This document shows, piece after piece, positions 36,184-47,765 of a DNA stretch of 64,000 nt. The first letter of the stretch is position 1. Each line of letters begins with the position of its first letter. Under the pieces are notes generated by a model that was not told the DNA's origin, searched no databases, and was given only the letters and a program-made list of their open reading frames with translations. Source of the DNA: Adiantum capillus-veneris (Eukaryota > Streptophyta > Polypodiopsida > Polypodiales > Pteridaceae); assembly GCA_014529385.2 (NCBI GenBank), contig CM043952.1:71495299-71559298 (forward strand). Reading direction: 5' to 3'. A program made the position numbers and the translations under genes.

Positions 36184-36917
36184 TAGAAAAAAAAAGGGGA
36201 AGAGGGAGGATATGTTTTTGTGTTTGCCTCTTCTTTGTAGCGCAATTGAGCTTCGACTAGGTTGAGCTTCCAAAGACGATGGTCGAATACCGCCTTGCAG
36301 AAACTTGGATGAAACTCTCTTCGACGAAACTTGAGAAGCTTGGAGAAGGAGAGAGGGTAAGGGGGAGGGGGGAGGCTTGTTGAAGGACAGAGAGGGTAGG
36401 GAGATGGGGGGTAGGAAAGGGGAGGGGGGCGAAGCTTGGGAGCGATGGCGGAGAGCAAGAACGTGGGGTATGCTCCAAAAACGCGGCCTACTCTGCCTTC
36501 TTTCCATTTTTAGGCGCCAGTTATTACTGCGGCTATTACCGCACATATTATCACCTATATTCCCGCGGCCAGTCATTTCAAATGGATACATGCGAATCCG
36601 AGGTTGGGGAGGGGCGGGGGGGGGGGGGAGGGAGGGTACAAACCAACTCCTCTACCCTTAGCTATACATTATTTCATTTTTTGACTTTTGACGTTTTTGA
36701 TGCAGATTTTTAATTTTTATGGATACCTTATTTTGTAGTACTTTTAAATGTTTATTAATTGAACTTTTAAAAATGTCTTTTAGTTTAAAAATAATTTTAA
36801 CACTCATTGTCATTTATTCCCTTTGACTTTAGCTATATGTAATTTTTTAATGGAATTAAGTGTTTTTCTAATTATTTATTTTTTAGGACACGTGCCTAAA
36901 TAAACAACCTTTTACGT
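35990..36917. other. Non-coding stretch with simple repeats and CACTA-like subterminal motifs
   Basis: Three degenerate repeats of CAAACGTGC..AGCAAA.CAACCATTT lie near 35980-36070. A (GT)n tract is at about 36133-36181 and a G run near 36608-36628. Between 36516 and 36580 are GGCGCCAGTTATTACTGCGG and CTATTACCGC, resembling the subterminal motifs of the CACTA family and oriented like a left end. No CACTA terminus was found. An ORF on the minus strand (36070-36591) is driven by the simple repeats. Confidence 0.5.
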
Positions 36918-39900
36918 GTGCAGGACATCGATTGGGATGATCGTGGTCCTCCTGGAGACCCAAAGCAAGATCGTTGGCTCAAGGAAAAACTACATTGTCC
37001 TTGCGTCAAGTGCAAAAGGGCAATTCTTCGCTTGAGGCGCATTGCTTTGGAGCACGTGGAGAACGAAGGGCTTTGGCATCCTCGGAAAAGCACTCGGAGA
37101 GATGACAGCACGACTCACCCATCGCTTGAGGAGGTGCCCCATTGGTTTGTGTCCAGTGGTGGTGCACCAGCACGGAAGGCCGAACGACAAAGGCAAGGGC
37201 GACTCGGCGATTTGGGTGCACCGCATGGTGATCCTCCCGTTGTCTCTACGTATGCAGGTCCTATGGCATCTTTGTTGCACTTTGAGGTAGAGTATGAGCA
37301 CATGTTCAACATGTGTGATGAGTTACTAGCTCATGAACGCGACGTGTGCGAGGAGGATTGTCAGCCCTGCACTAAACGGGTTGCCAAAATGGAGGATAGA
37401 TTGATGACGAGTTCCCGAACACCTCTTTACGATGGTGCACGGTACCTGGTTCTCCAAGCATAGTTGGAAGTACTCAACTTGCAAGAAAAATTTGGTTGGA
37501 GTAATGTCAGTGTTGATGCACTACTTGTGTAAGCATGGAATGTGGCTTTTATATACTCTTTCTCTCTCTCTTTATGGTGTCGCCTTCTAGGAATTATACT
37601 AATACTCATGTTTGTTGTAGTTTGATGCGCAAAATAATGCCAGAAGATCACCACATGCCTCCAGATCATCGACGCGCTAGATCGTAAGTCACTGCACTTG
37701 GAATGGTGTATGAGCGCATCCATGCATGCGTCAATGATTGCATGCTATAACGCAATGAGCATGCACATGCTACCTCATGTTCTGTGTGCGGGGAGGCACG
37801 ATACAAGAAAGGTGTGAGTGGGGCACACCTACCCCGCAAGATATTAAGACATTTTCCATTAATTCCTCCCATCCAACACATGTTTAAAAGCAGGTCTATC
37901 GTGGAGCTTCTCACGTGGCACGCAAACCATCTCTCAAATTATGGAATGATGTGTGTCCCTGCCGATTCACCTTCATGGAGGCACATCAAAACTCAATGGC
38001 TAGAGGTTGGGTTGGAGCCTCTACACTTGAGGCTTGGGTTAGGAAGTGATGGTGTCAACCCGCCGTTCGGCACTAAGTCTACTTCATGGAGCACTTGGCC
38101 TGTGGTGATCGTCAACTAAAATATTCCACCATGGGAGACAGCCAAGAAGGTCAATATACTTCTTTTCTTGCTTGTGCGAGGGAAGTACAAAGTGTCAAAT
38201 ATTGACATTTACCTCGAGCCCCTCATCGAGGAGTTATGGAGAGGCATTCCTATTGTTGATGTGTCACTTGCAAAGGGGGAGAGAGGCTCAAGTGAGGAGA
38301 ATCCTTCTGTGGACTATACACGATTATCCAGGGCTTGGAAAGATTTCTGGTAGCCCCCTATCCTCTATCTCTCTTTCCCTCATTCCCTCTCTCCCTTTAG
38401 CTCACTTTAGTTCACTCATCTCTCTAACCATATGATACCTATTGAGTGTTGCCCACATCGGGGCACAATGCATGTCCTACTTGAGGGCCATCATTGATGA
38501 CGGAGAGGCCCGATACCTTGCGTAATGTAATCTATCCAAACCCCAAGGGCATCACAAGCACAAGGATCCAACAAATGGGAAGGCTCCTTCAAAGCTCACG
38601 ATGGCAGATTGGGCAACCATTTGGGAGGAACACCACAACAACAATTCGGCTCCGTGTCTTCGGCCAAAAGGTATATCAAGGTATTCCATATTTTTAAGGC
38701 TTACATATTGGAAGGACTTAAAAATACAACACCTCTTGGATCACATGCACATATGCAAGAATGTAGCCCAAACACTATGGGACCACATTATTGGCAAGAA
38801 GAACTCTTTGGGTGTGAGGGAGGATTTGAGGCTTTTAAAATCACTCCTTGCCTCTATCACTCCATGGTGTGCCCCAAATGGAAAGATTGTGCTTCCTAAA
38901 GCACCATGGATGCTAGAAAAAGAAGAATTAGACAAGGTGAAGGGTACCATTGCCTCTATTTGCACACCAATAGGATACATGAGGTCGCTAAAGGGAGCTT
39001 TCATAAAAGCGAAGAAGGGTGGAAGCGTTCAAGTGTATGGTTTGAAGTCCCACGACTGGCACAAGATGCTTTGGGTAATCTTCATACTCCCTATTCTATC
39101 TATAGTTTGTGTGTATGACTATCACTCACTTTCCCTGGCCTTTTCCTGATTTGCATTGTAGTTCATTCTGCCGGCGAGTATGTGTATATGTCAGGACAAG
39201 AAATTCAGGGATGCTATTTTCAAATTAGGAGAGCTAGTAAGGTACACCACAAGACTCCACTCGACTACAACTTTTTTATGCACACAATAATTTCAACTAG
39301 CACTTAGTGTATCCTTGTGTGATTTCTTGCAGATTTGTGAGCTCCAAGGAAATCAAAATAGATGCTATCCCTGCTACTGAAACACTTGCAACAGAAACTG
39401 TGTGTGCCATTGAAGATGCATTTCCTCCATCGGTCCTTCTTAGTCAAATTCACCTCTTCGTTCACGTGGTGGAGGAGATAGCTATATGTGGAGTAATGCA
39501 CGCATGATGGATGTTATTCTTAGAGAGGTTCTTAAAGAATCTTAGAGATTTTGTGCGGCTATGGTCTCAACCAGAGGCATGAATGGCCGAAGGGTGGATT
39601 GTTCAAGAGGCATTTGTTTACATATCAGAGTATTTGGCACAAGTTGATCCTTCAATGCCTCGCATGTGGTCAGACGAGGAAGATTCTAAGATGACTTCAC
39701 ACTTGACAAGTGGAAAGGGGAAACTACTTAACATGGATATGAATCTATCATGAGTGGTCGATAACTTTTGCATTCTCAATGCAAAGATTATGACCAAGTG
39801 GATGGACGTGTGGACAGTGTCAAAGTCCAGGTGTTTGCAAAAGAGGGAATCATGGAAACAAGGACATGGAGGAAGGAGGGCACCCTTAGTGACTAGACAC

Positions 39901-40680
39901 CTTGCATGTTTCCCAGATCTCATTAGTGCATAGTGGATTCATGAGAGAATGACCGAGACAAAAGCGCGTGGAGAAGACATCACCAACAAAGATTGGGAGT
40001 ATGCATGAGGCTACATAGCAAAGGTAGAGTACTTATATACCTAAACTTTATTGTCTCGCCATTTCTTGAAATTATCTTTAATATGTGTTTGATAAATTAC
40101 TATATTTTTCTGTTTTGTAGTGCCATTCCTTTAACTCTATGTGGTCAAAGGCTCGTCACTTTCGTACGCTCCACATTGATGAGGGTAGAACCACCATGGA
40201 TTGTGCCATCATGGGCAACTTTGACATAGAAGGTGATGAAGCGAGGTATTGCGGAACTATTGAAAGGATACCAAGGTTAATTTTAGAACCTTTCATAGCT
40301 TCATCTTCGAGTGCAAGTGGTTTGAAAATGTGTATAGATGACTTGAGAATGGCCTCTACATGGTGGACTCTAGTATGCATCACACAGGAAGGTATGACAA
40401 TTTAGTTTTACCGCGCAATTGTGAGCAGGTGAGTGACATGTACCTTTTTTATTCCTATTTACTTATAGCATTAGTTATACACATGTTACTCACTTTGAAC
40501 TTCTATTTTAGAGGTCATCTATATCCCACCAATCCACCAACCAAAACTTTGGTTCGTAATTCCCGTAACACCTCGGGGGAGAACCATTTTTTCACTAATG
40601 AAGTGGAGACTATCTTCGACCCTCTTCCACCTCCGACTTTGGATGAGTTGGAAACAAAGGAGAGGGAGGTCGATCAATCA

Positions 40681-41600
40681 AGTAATAGGACTAAATTTTG
40701 AAGTTCTTAAAGTCAAAAAGAATGTAGTAGGCCATATCTTTCGTTTAGCATGATTTGAAAAATTGTTGAATAGTCTATTAGATAGAGCTTATATGAATGA
40801 GTTTAAGATATTAAGAGAGAAAATATACTCTCTTATTTTTAAATAATATACCAAAGAAATATTTTGATAAAGATTAATGAACAATGGGTAGTCTGTTTAT
40901 GAGCAGTATAATAGAAACATAGTTAGTATTGAGGTTTTTATTAATATCAATGTTTTATATTTATGTGTTTTAGCTTAAAATGCATGGGTAGGCTTAAAAT
41001 AAGTTGAACAAGTAGTGGAGACCCAAACAAAATAGTGTTTTTGAGATTCGTGACCTAAAAATTACGTTTTCAGCCAAAGAAAGAGGTGTTTCGCAATTCT
41101 GTCCGCGATGCCTTGTAGACTAGATCTCTTCCCGTCGTTTTGAGTACCAAGAAGTCTATATTCAGAGTTCGTTTAACAAAGTTATGACAGAAACAAATTG
41201 TTAGCAACACCAAGACAACCTACAAGGAGCAAAAGGTAAGCTTACAAACAAATATACAGAGACGATGCAGAAACCAATGTGTGAAACAGGATCTGTTCAA
41301 GGTGTCATGATATTGGAATTGTGATCGTGTTGCGATTCCGATTATGATCGTTGTTGCGATCAAGAGATTGAGATTGAGAGTGTGATTGTGATTGAGATTG
41401 AGAGTGAGATGGAGAGTGAGAATGAGAGTGTGATAGAGATAGCTTGGGGGTGGTCGGGAGGTTATGAAACGAGCTATGCTCTTCTCTGTAATGATTACTT
41501 TCTATCCATACAGACTCTTTATTTCCATCTGTTTACTCTGCGTACTCTGTATATTCTTTGTTCATTATCAATGTATTTCGCTCTCCCGTGTCGCATCACA
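40681..41600 (+). repeat. 5' LTR of the non-autonomous element
   Basis: Opens AGTAATAGGAC (the partner LTR has TGTAATAGGAC) and ends CGCATCACA. Contains a short GATTGAGA-type repeat near 41370-41430. Confidence 0.94.
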
Positions 41601-41601
41601 A

Positions 41602-41619
41602 GTGGTATCAGAGCGGTTT
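41602..41619 (+). promoter_or_regulatory. Primer-binding site (initiator tRNA-Met type)
   Basis: GTGGTATCAGAGCGGTTT follows the LTR end at once; TGGTATCAGAGC is the standard plant tRNA-Met site. Confidence 0.93.
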
Positions 41620-41636
41620 CAATCCTGCGGTAGCGA

Positions 41637-42490
41637 TGGAAGCATATCAGTTGTGATAAGAGGAGATTATTCGATGGCTCAAGGAAGATTCTAACAGATA
41701 TGAGGAAGCGGATAAAGGAAAGAGAATAGCTGGTGCAGGAAGACAAATTGGAGGAGAAGATGGAAGTTAAACATGGAAACGGTCCATCGCCGTCTCCAAG
41801 AGATGAAGGATCAAAGAAGAAGAAACGAAAGAGGAGCGATGATCAAGACGATGATGATGCAGGAGAAGCTGCGATATCAATCAAGTTTCACGAAGAGTAA
41901 GGCCACCAGACTTTCAAATGCCCGAACAAAGCCATTGATAAGGAAATATGTACGAAGATGGTTGAATTGGAGACTATTGACTATACGGATGGTAAAGATA
42001 AGTCATCTAATCCTTCTTTATAATGATTTATGTCTTTGATGCATCATTTGAAAGCTTCTTTTATCAAAGTCATGCATAAAATTTAAGATTTGAAATTGAA
42101 TTTCTTAATTGATTCGAGTAGTACACATTAATTGTTGTCCTCTAATCTGGCTGAGAATTAAACCTGAAATTAACTTGAGAAATCAAGAGAGATGGTTGAG
42201 AAAAAAAATTGCTTACATAAGGATTATTTGTATTATCATGATTGCTTATGTGTGTTTGTAAATTCCTTTTTGAAACATCAAATTTTGTGAGAATGTCAAC
42301 GAAATATATTTATTTAGATAATCTTATTCGAAAGAAAAGATGTGAAAGCAACACTAGAAACCAATTTGATTGTAGAGTTAGACAACTTAGAAGTAGGATT
42401 CTTCTTATCATGGAAAAGATTCCTCTTAGATTGAATTTGATGTTTTGTATGTTAAAAACCACTCTTTCCAACTCTGAGGAGAGTTAATTT
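41637..42490 (+). other. Internal region of the non-autonomous element, no intact gene
   Basis: Opens with ATGGAAGCATATCAG and decays into many stops; it may be a gag remnant. A charged piece near 41773-42010 and an 81-codon ORF at 42242-42487 (RKKRCESNTRNQF) have no recognised motif. A polypurine tract (AAGGAGGGA) ends at 42503. Confidence 0.5.
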
Positions 42491-42503
42491 TGATAAGGAG
42501 GGA

Positions 42504-43453
42504 TGTAATAGGACTAAATTTTGAAGTTCTTAAAGTCGAAAAGAATGTAGTAGGCCATATCTTTCGTTTAACAAGATTTGAAAAATTATTGAATAGTCTA
42601 TTAGATAGAGCTTATATGAATGAGTTTAAGATATTAAGAGAGAAAATATACTCTCTTCTTTTTAAATAATACACCAAAGACATATTTTGATAAAGATTAA
42701 TGAACAATAGGTAGTCTGTTTATGAACAATATAATAAAAATGTAGTTAATATTGAGGTTTTTGTTAATATCAATGTTTTATATTTATGTGTTTTAGCTTC
42801 AAATGCATGGGTAGACTTAAAATAAGTTGAAAAAGTAGTGGAGAAAAAAAAATAGAGTTTTTGAGAGTCGCGACCTAAAAGTTGTGTTTGCAGCCAAAGA
42901 AAGAGGTTTTTCACAATTCTGTCCACGGTGCCTTGTAGACTAGATCTCTTTCCGTCGTTTTGAGTACCTGGAAGTCTATATTCTAAGTTCGTTTAACAAA
43001 GTTATGACAGAAAAAAATTGTCAGCAACAGCAAGACAGCCTACAAGCAGCAACAGGTAAGCTTACAAACAAATATACACAGACGATACAGAAACCAATGT
43101 GTGAAACAGGATCTGTGCAAGGTGTCATGATATTGGAATTGTGATCCTGTTGCGATTCCGATTATGATCGTTGTTGCGATCAAGAGATTGAGATTGAGAG
43201 TGTGATTGTGATTGAGATTGAGAGTGAGAGTGTGATAGAGATTGAGATTATGCACAAGATTGAGATTGAGATGGAGAGTGAGAATGAGAGTGTGATAAAG
43301 ATAGCTTGGGGGTGGTCGGGAGGTTATGAAACGAGCTATGCTCTTCTTGTAATGATTACTTTGTATCCATACAGACTCTTTATTTCCATCTGTTTAATCT
43401 GCGTACTTCTTTGCTCATTATCAATGTATTTTTCTCTCCCGTGTCGCGTCACA
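42504..43453 (+). repeat. 3' LTR of the non-autonomous element
   Basis: TGTAATAGGAC...GCGTCACA, 950 bp against 920 bp for the 5' copy. The main length difference lies in the GAGATTGAGAGTG repeat at about 43186-43285. Confidence 0.94.
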
Positions 43454-43836
43454 AATCAAGTCCGGCGGCAGCAAGTCTTAGCCAGGATGATTGTCATGAT
43501 GATGAAGACGATGAGATAGAGGATGACGAACTCGAAGATGATGAAGCTGGCAATGCATCCACAAACAACAATTCCGTTTCTCTCTTTATTGATTTAGGAT
43601 CCAGGGGATTAGAATTGGATGATGCTTCATGTAGAGATCTTTTGGAAGATGATTCTTAAACATTTTGCAATTATGAAGGTTTTTGGTCCTGTAATCCATT
43701 CACCTCTCTCCCCCTCCTCTTCCTCTCTTTAGATTTTAGAATATGCTCAATTATGTTAATCAATTGACAATGATTATTTTAGTTGTAACCAAGTGTAATC
43801 TTATATCCCCCGCCTCCTTCTCCCCCCTCTTTCTCT

Positions 43837-43837
43837 T

Positions 43838-43918
<81 letters not shown>
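43837..43918. repeat. (CT)n tract
   Basis: Pure CT repeat of about 80 bp in the 3' flank of the TNP2 gene; a G run follows at about 43993-44018. Confidence 0.96.
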
Positions 43919-43921
<3 letters not shown>

Positions 43922-44034
43922 ATGTTTGAAAATTATATACAATATTCTTTAAATTTTTTTGAGAGGAGAAAAACACCAAAATTTGAATTGGGCGGGGGGG
44001 GGGGGGGGGGGGGGGGGGTAGGGATTAAGCCAGA

Positions 44035-44240
44035 ATTTTAAAGTTTAGGCGCTAAATTTCGGTAGCGTATATAATGACGGCAATGAGCGCGGTAATAACA
44101 ACGGAGAAAGTCGTGGTAATACTTTAAACACAAAAAACACCCCCCGCCCTCCTCTCTCTTGTTTCTCTCATTGAATTTACACCTTCTCTGTACAAAACAA
44201 GATAAAACAGCGCAGTAAACACTTGGATATTTTCATAGTG
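44035..44240. mobile_element. CACTA-like subterminal repeats and candidate right terminus
   Basis: GGCGCTAAATTTCGGTAGCG, then GACGGCAATGAGCGCGGTAA (44075-44095) and GTCGTGGTAATAC match, in inverted order, the motifs inside the left end at 16820-16950 and those at 3240-3300. The block closes with ATATTTTCATAGTG at 44240, a plausible CACTA terminus followed by GCA. The TIR match to 16746 is poor beyond CACTAT. Confidence 0.5.
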
Positions 44241-44345
44241 GCATAGCCTTCAAGACGAAAGTATAGGTGACTGAATTTGGAGAGATATACATGCTTTGCG
44301 TCAGTTGATAATAGCTTAGAGGCTTTTGCCCTGCTCTTGTTGCGC
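44241..44345 (-). pseudogene. PPR gene scrap
   Basis: GCCTTCAAGACGAAAGTATAG and the following ATTTGGAGAGA match the PPR remnant near 16140-16190 (CCTTCAAGACGAAAGCGTAGG). A short piece with no intact frame. Confidence 0.6.
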
Positions 44346-45928
44346 ACATTTTCATAATAATCAATATCTAATTCTCCTAAATGATTTTCTCATGTTAAGC
44401 TGATCATTTAATATGGGGAAGTGCCAAGGGAGAAAAAGCTAGAATATTGGTAAAGCTAGCAGACCGGCCACAGTAGAGATCCAAAGGAGGGAAAATAGGG
44501 ATCCAAAGGGGGGGCCATCTGCAAAAGAGCCATGTGCAACAATGGGCTAAAAAGACCCTAAGGTTCAGCCCATTAAGACTTCCAAAATGCTAAGGTTACA
44601 AAATTCAAAGGTTGTCTCCAAAGCTCAACCTTAAGGGAATTGGATGCTTTGTTTGTGACCAAAAAAGTCTTTGCATATCCCTACATAGGAGGGGGCGAGC
44701 CTAGCATGTAGGGGATGAGAAAGAAAGCCACACACACACACACAAGCCCCCTTTACACAAAGGGAATGAGGGACACATGTCAGCTCCCTAGGCTAGATGC
44801 TCACAAGATGTACCCAATTCCTATTGGATGGCCTTAGAGGTGGACCAATGAGAATTAGACTAGAGTAAATATAGTTTAATTAATTGTAAAACACTTAATA
44901 AAAGAACCAATGAGAATTAAGTCTTCTAGAAGACTATTGGACAGTCTCCCAAGGGGTCCAATGAGCATTCAGCAGCCCAATGGCTTGCCTGATTCCTATT
45001 GGCCAGGAGGGAAATGGGTCCAATGAGAGTTTCATTGAATTATTAATTAACCTAAATCTCTCACAAAAGGGGAAAGGGGGACACATGTGAGAAGGCTATC
45101 ACTTATGCTGCTTAATAGTCATTGGCTTGACTTGGGGAGGGCCAATGAGGGTTGAGCAAGAGAAAATAGCAAGAGGGCTCGCCTAAGCGAGAGAGGGGGC
45201 TGATTTTTTCAAGGCATTATCACACACACACACTCACACAATCTCCTGTGTGAAGAATAGAAGACTATCTCTTCCCAAGCTTTAATGGAGAGCTCATCAC
45301 CTACTCCAAGCTTGTGAGATAGAAGCCTACATCGACACACTCTTGGCATGTGGATGCAAATCCAACCAAGAGCCAAGCTTCAATGCATGATCATCTCCTC
45401 TACCAAGCTAATTAACAAGCTAAGCTATGCTAATATGAGTGATTATGTGAGGAGATGTACATCTTTCTCGTAAGATACTCCTTCTTCCTCTCAATCTACT
45501 CTCATACCCTGCTAGCTCTCACCATCTTCGAAGGTGTGTGAGGTCTTGGGTCTGAGAACGGGGATAATTGATGTTGTGTTTGCTAAGTGTATTGCTTAGT
45601 GCATGAAGCTTTCATCTTCATTGCACTAGCTAGTCTTGAAGGAACACAAAGAATTGTATTGTACAATGTCTCTCTTGATGGGAGAAACCATAATACAAAG
45701 CCTTTTGGAGGGGGGACCGGCTCCATGAAAATCCAGTCCTCAACTGTTGTCAATTGCTTAATTTCTCTCTCTTTTGAAAGTATTGTTGATGCTATCTAAC
45801 TAGGTGTTATTCTTTTTGTTTCTCTCTCCACCCAAGCACTCTTGTACTTCTCATTAGAAATCTATTCTAATGAAATTCCCACTATGTTCATGCTAATTTC
45901 CACTACACACAAGTTATTAGGCCATTAA
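44346..45928. other. No recognised gene; contains repeated CCAATGAG motifs
   Basis: CCAATGAG occurs near 44848, 44911, 44962, 45029 and 45146, in variants of TCCAATGAGAATT. Short (CA)n runs lie near 44730 and 45222. The style (CCAAT words, later GTGAGGTCTTGGG) could be a solo LTR or a decayed promoter region, but I found no paired ends. Confidence 0.4.
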
Positions 45929-46250
45929 ATGTTACACACATTCTGCAATCAGTGTATTCCAAGAGGCAACATTTCCGACATGAAGCTCCTTAAGCACTTT
46001 TTGTGCTCTCTCAATTGGACCACATTTGGCATACATATCGACCAAGACAATACCAAACACGACATCCTTTTTGAACATCATCATCTTTGTGATTTTGTGC
46101 CCATATCAGCATCTTGCATAGAGCCACATGCCTTCAAGATGCATGCATAGGTGATAGAGAGGCCCTCCCTTCGCATATAGACTAGAGCCTTCTGGCTTGA
46201 ACCTCAAGAACCTTTCGTGCACTAAAAGGCATGACATTTTTCACTAATAG
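45929..46250 (-). pseudogene. PPR gene scrap
   Basis: The minus strand holds the ATGCATGCATCTTGAAGGC block, then GATGCTGATATGGGC (DADMG) and frameshifted DMYAKCG-type sequence, followed by TTGGAATACACTGATTGCAG (W.TLIA). It is a collapsed PPR repeat pair with several frame changes. CACTA copy A lies just to the right. Confidence 0.65.
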
Positions 46251-46465
46251 CACCACTACGATTGTTGGAGAAAGGCCTAGCCGTGGTCAACATATCTGGG
46301 AACCAACTCGCTCTAGGAGACAAAATCCTTGCCACAGCCAAGCTAGCTAGCTAGCGCGCTACAAGAGGTTGTGTGCTCTTGTGACGCTGTTAGCGACGGA
46401 AATACACTAGGTTTTTATAACCCCCGGCGTCGCTAAAACCTTCGCTAATAGCGTCGCTACGAGAG

Positions 46466-46507
46466 CGTCGCTATGACCGTCGCTATATAGCGACGGTCAT
46501 AGCGACG
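46466..46507. repeat. 42-bp perfect palindrome in CACTA-A
   Basis: All 21 base pairs match around a centre at 46486/46487, built from GTCGCTATGACCGTCGCTAT and its complement. It lies in the subterminal TAGCGACG region. Confidence 0.95.
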
Positions 46508-46924
46508 TTTACACAGAAGTCTATAGCGATGCTACAGAGCCATAAATAGCGACGGTTATAGCGACGCCCGAGAGAAATTTTTTTTTGGTGACAGGGCATT
46601 GAATGCCCTGCCACCCATCAACCATATTGTACTTGATTCACTTTTTAAAAAAAGTGCAAGGGTAGATAATAGACCCAAAATAGTCACCCACAAGACGCAT
46701 TGTTTACAAATTTGACAAGCGTAAAATTGACAATTGTACACATCATAGGCAAAATGAATTGATTGGCAAATGTAATAATGGGAATTGTACAACATCATAG
46801 GCATAAAGAATTGATTGGCAAAAATGAACTGCGGTGACAAATGTAATAATATACATGGTTCAAAAAGAAGTATAAAATTCGTCTCATGATACATAAGCTA
46901 TGAGAAACCCTAAACTAATGCTAT

Positions 46925-47765
46925 CCAGCTACGGCTAAACTGACGTCGTCTAGTCAGACGTCTTATCGCGTCCAAGCGGCGTATCTGTCGGATTCTGCAA
47001 AAAAAGACAATAAGACAGCTTTCAGTAAGTATAAACATATAACGACATTTATAAAACAATACAAAAAATAGAAAAGAGTAAACCCTAATACTAACCATGC
47101 CGTCGCGAGAACTGAGAATGTCCATCAGGGCGTTGAAGCCCTTCCTGCCTGCGTACTCGCGCTCGTACGGTGTGGGATCACGTCCTGTCATCGACCACTG
47201 TCAAAACATACAAAGAATTCATTATGTTAGAATTAAAAAACTCATAAACCCTAAACTATCGAACATAAAGAGCAATGCGAAAACACTTACAAAATCGGCC
47301 TCAAATGATGCCCATCCACCGCTCCCCAAGTGGTGCGAGCTCCCTGCCTCTACTCGCGCTCTGACCGCATCCTTTTGTTGCTTCCACTTGTCAGGATTCT
47401 CGCGCGCTACTTTCTTCGCATTCTTCCAATATTCTTTGGCCAGCCAATCTGGCCTGTTCCACCCATGCTTGATTGCTTTTTGCACTTCGGAACGCTTGTG
47501 TTTGCAGTATTCGCGCATTCGAATCTTCATCAGGTCTTGATTGAAGCACTGATCCCGTGTTGGAACGGGAAACTCATCATGAAGTATGCTGATGACTCTG
47601 TTTTTTAAATCACTTGGTACTTCACTCCATTTGTTTAGTATGTAGTGTCTAAACAGCTGAGAGGAAAGACCACGCATGCGCGAGATCACCTTCTTGCCGT
47701 CATCATCCATGATGATTCCGCCGCTGATGTCGACGGAGTAAGGCAAGCCCTCTGGCCGGTGACGC
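46925..47765 (-). pseudogene. Transposase_24-like protein of CACTA-A, truncated
   Basis: Readable pieces: HRPEGLPYSVDISGGIIMDD through EADFVS (about 47765-47290), TGRDPTPYEREYAGRKGFNA (47190-47097), and the short last exon ending near 46925. The 5' half is missing because the gypsy LTR enters after GTGACGC. It is closely similar to the protein of copy B. Confidence 0.85.

Larger units (their letters stand above)
40681..43453 (+). mobile_element. Non-autonomous LTR retrotransposon (LARD-like), complete insertion
   Basis: LTRs at 40681-41600 and 42504-43453 surround only about 900 bp with no pol. The flanks are AATCA at 40676-40680 and 43454-43458, a perfect 5-bp target duplication. A primer-binding site and a polypurine tract are present. 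LTR divergence is about 5 per cent over the first 290 bp by eye. It lies in the 3' part of the TNP2 gene. Confidence 0.96.
36918..43659 (+). pseudogene. CACTA transposase TNP2, interrupted by an LTR element
   Basis: Order of parts: the transposase-associated domain (DIDWDDRGPPGDPKQDRWLK, CPCVKCKR), TNP2 core (CSVCGEARYKKG, VPADSPSWRHI, GSDGVNPPFG, STWPVVIVN, RGKYKVSNIDIYLEPLIEEL), the LLDHMHICKNVAQTLWDHIIGKK block, DUF4218-like QIHLFVHVVEEI and DUF4216-like ARYCGTIERIPRL. The reading reaches EREVDQS at 40680, is cut by the 40681-43453 insertion, and resumes in the same frame into an acidic tail ending LLEDDS and TAA at 43659. Internal stops at 37461, near 38117 and 38351, and frame changes make it dead. 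TNP2 normally cuts and joins element ends in the nucleus. Confidence 0.85.
46357..47765 (-). mobile_element. CACTA copy A, left part, cut by the gypsy element
   Basis: Its start, CGCTACAAGAGGTTGTG, equals the terminus of copy B (CACTACAAGAGGTTGTG) with one base changed. It then follows copy B base for base (subterminal TAGCGACG repeats, identical gene order) until 47765, where TGTCGTGCTGTGACATG, the gypsy LTR start, takes over. The rest of copy A lies beyond the right edge of the window. Confidence 0.93.

Noticed and set aside
36070-36591. Pro/Ser/His-rich minus-strand ORFs
   Set aside because: Driven by (GT)n and purine-rich low-complexity sequence; no domain.
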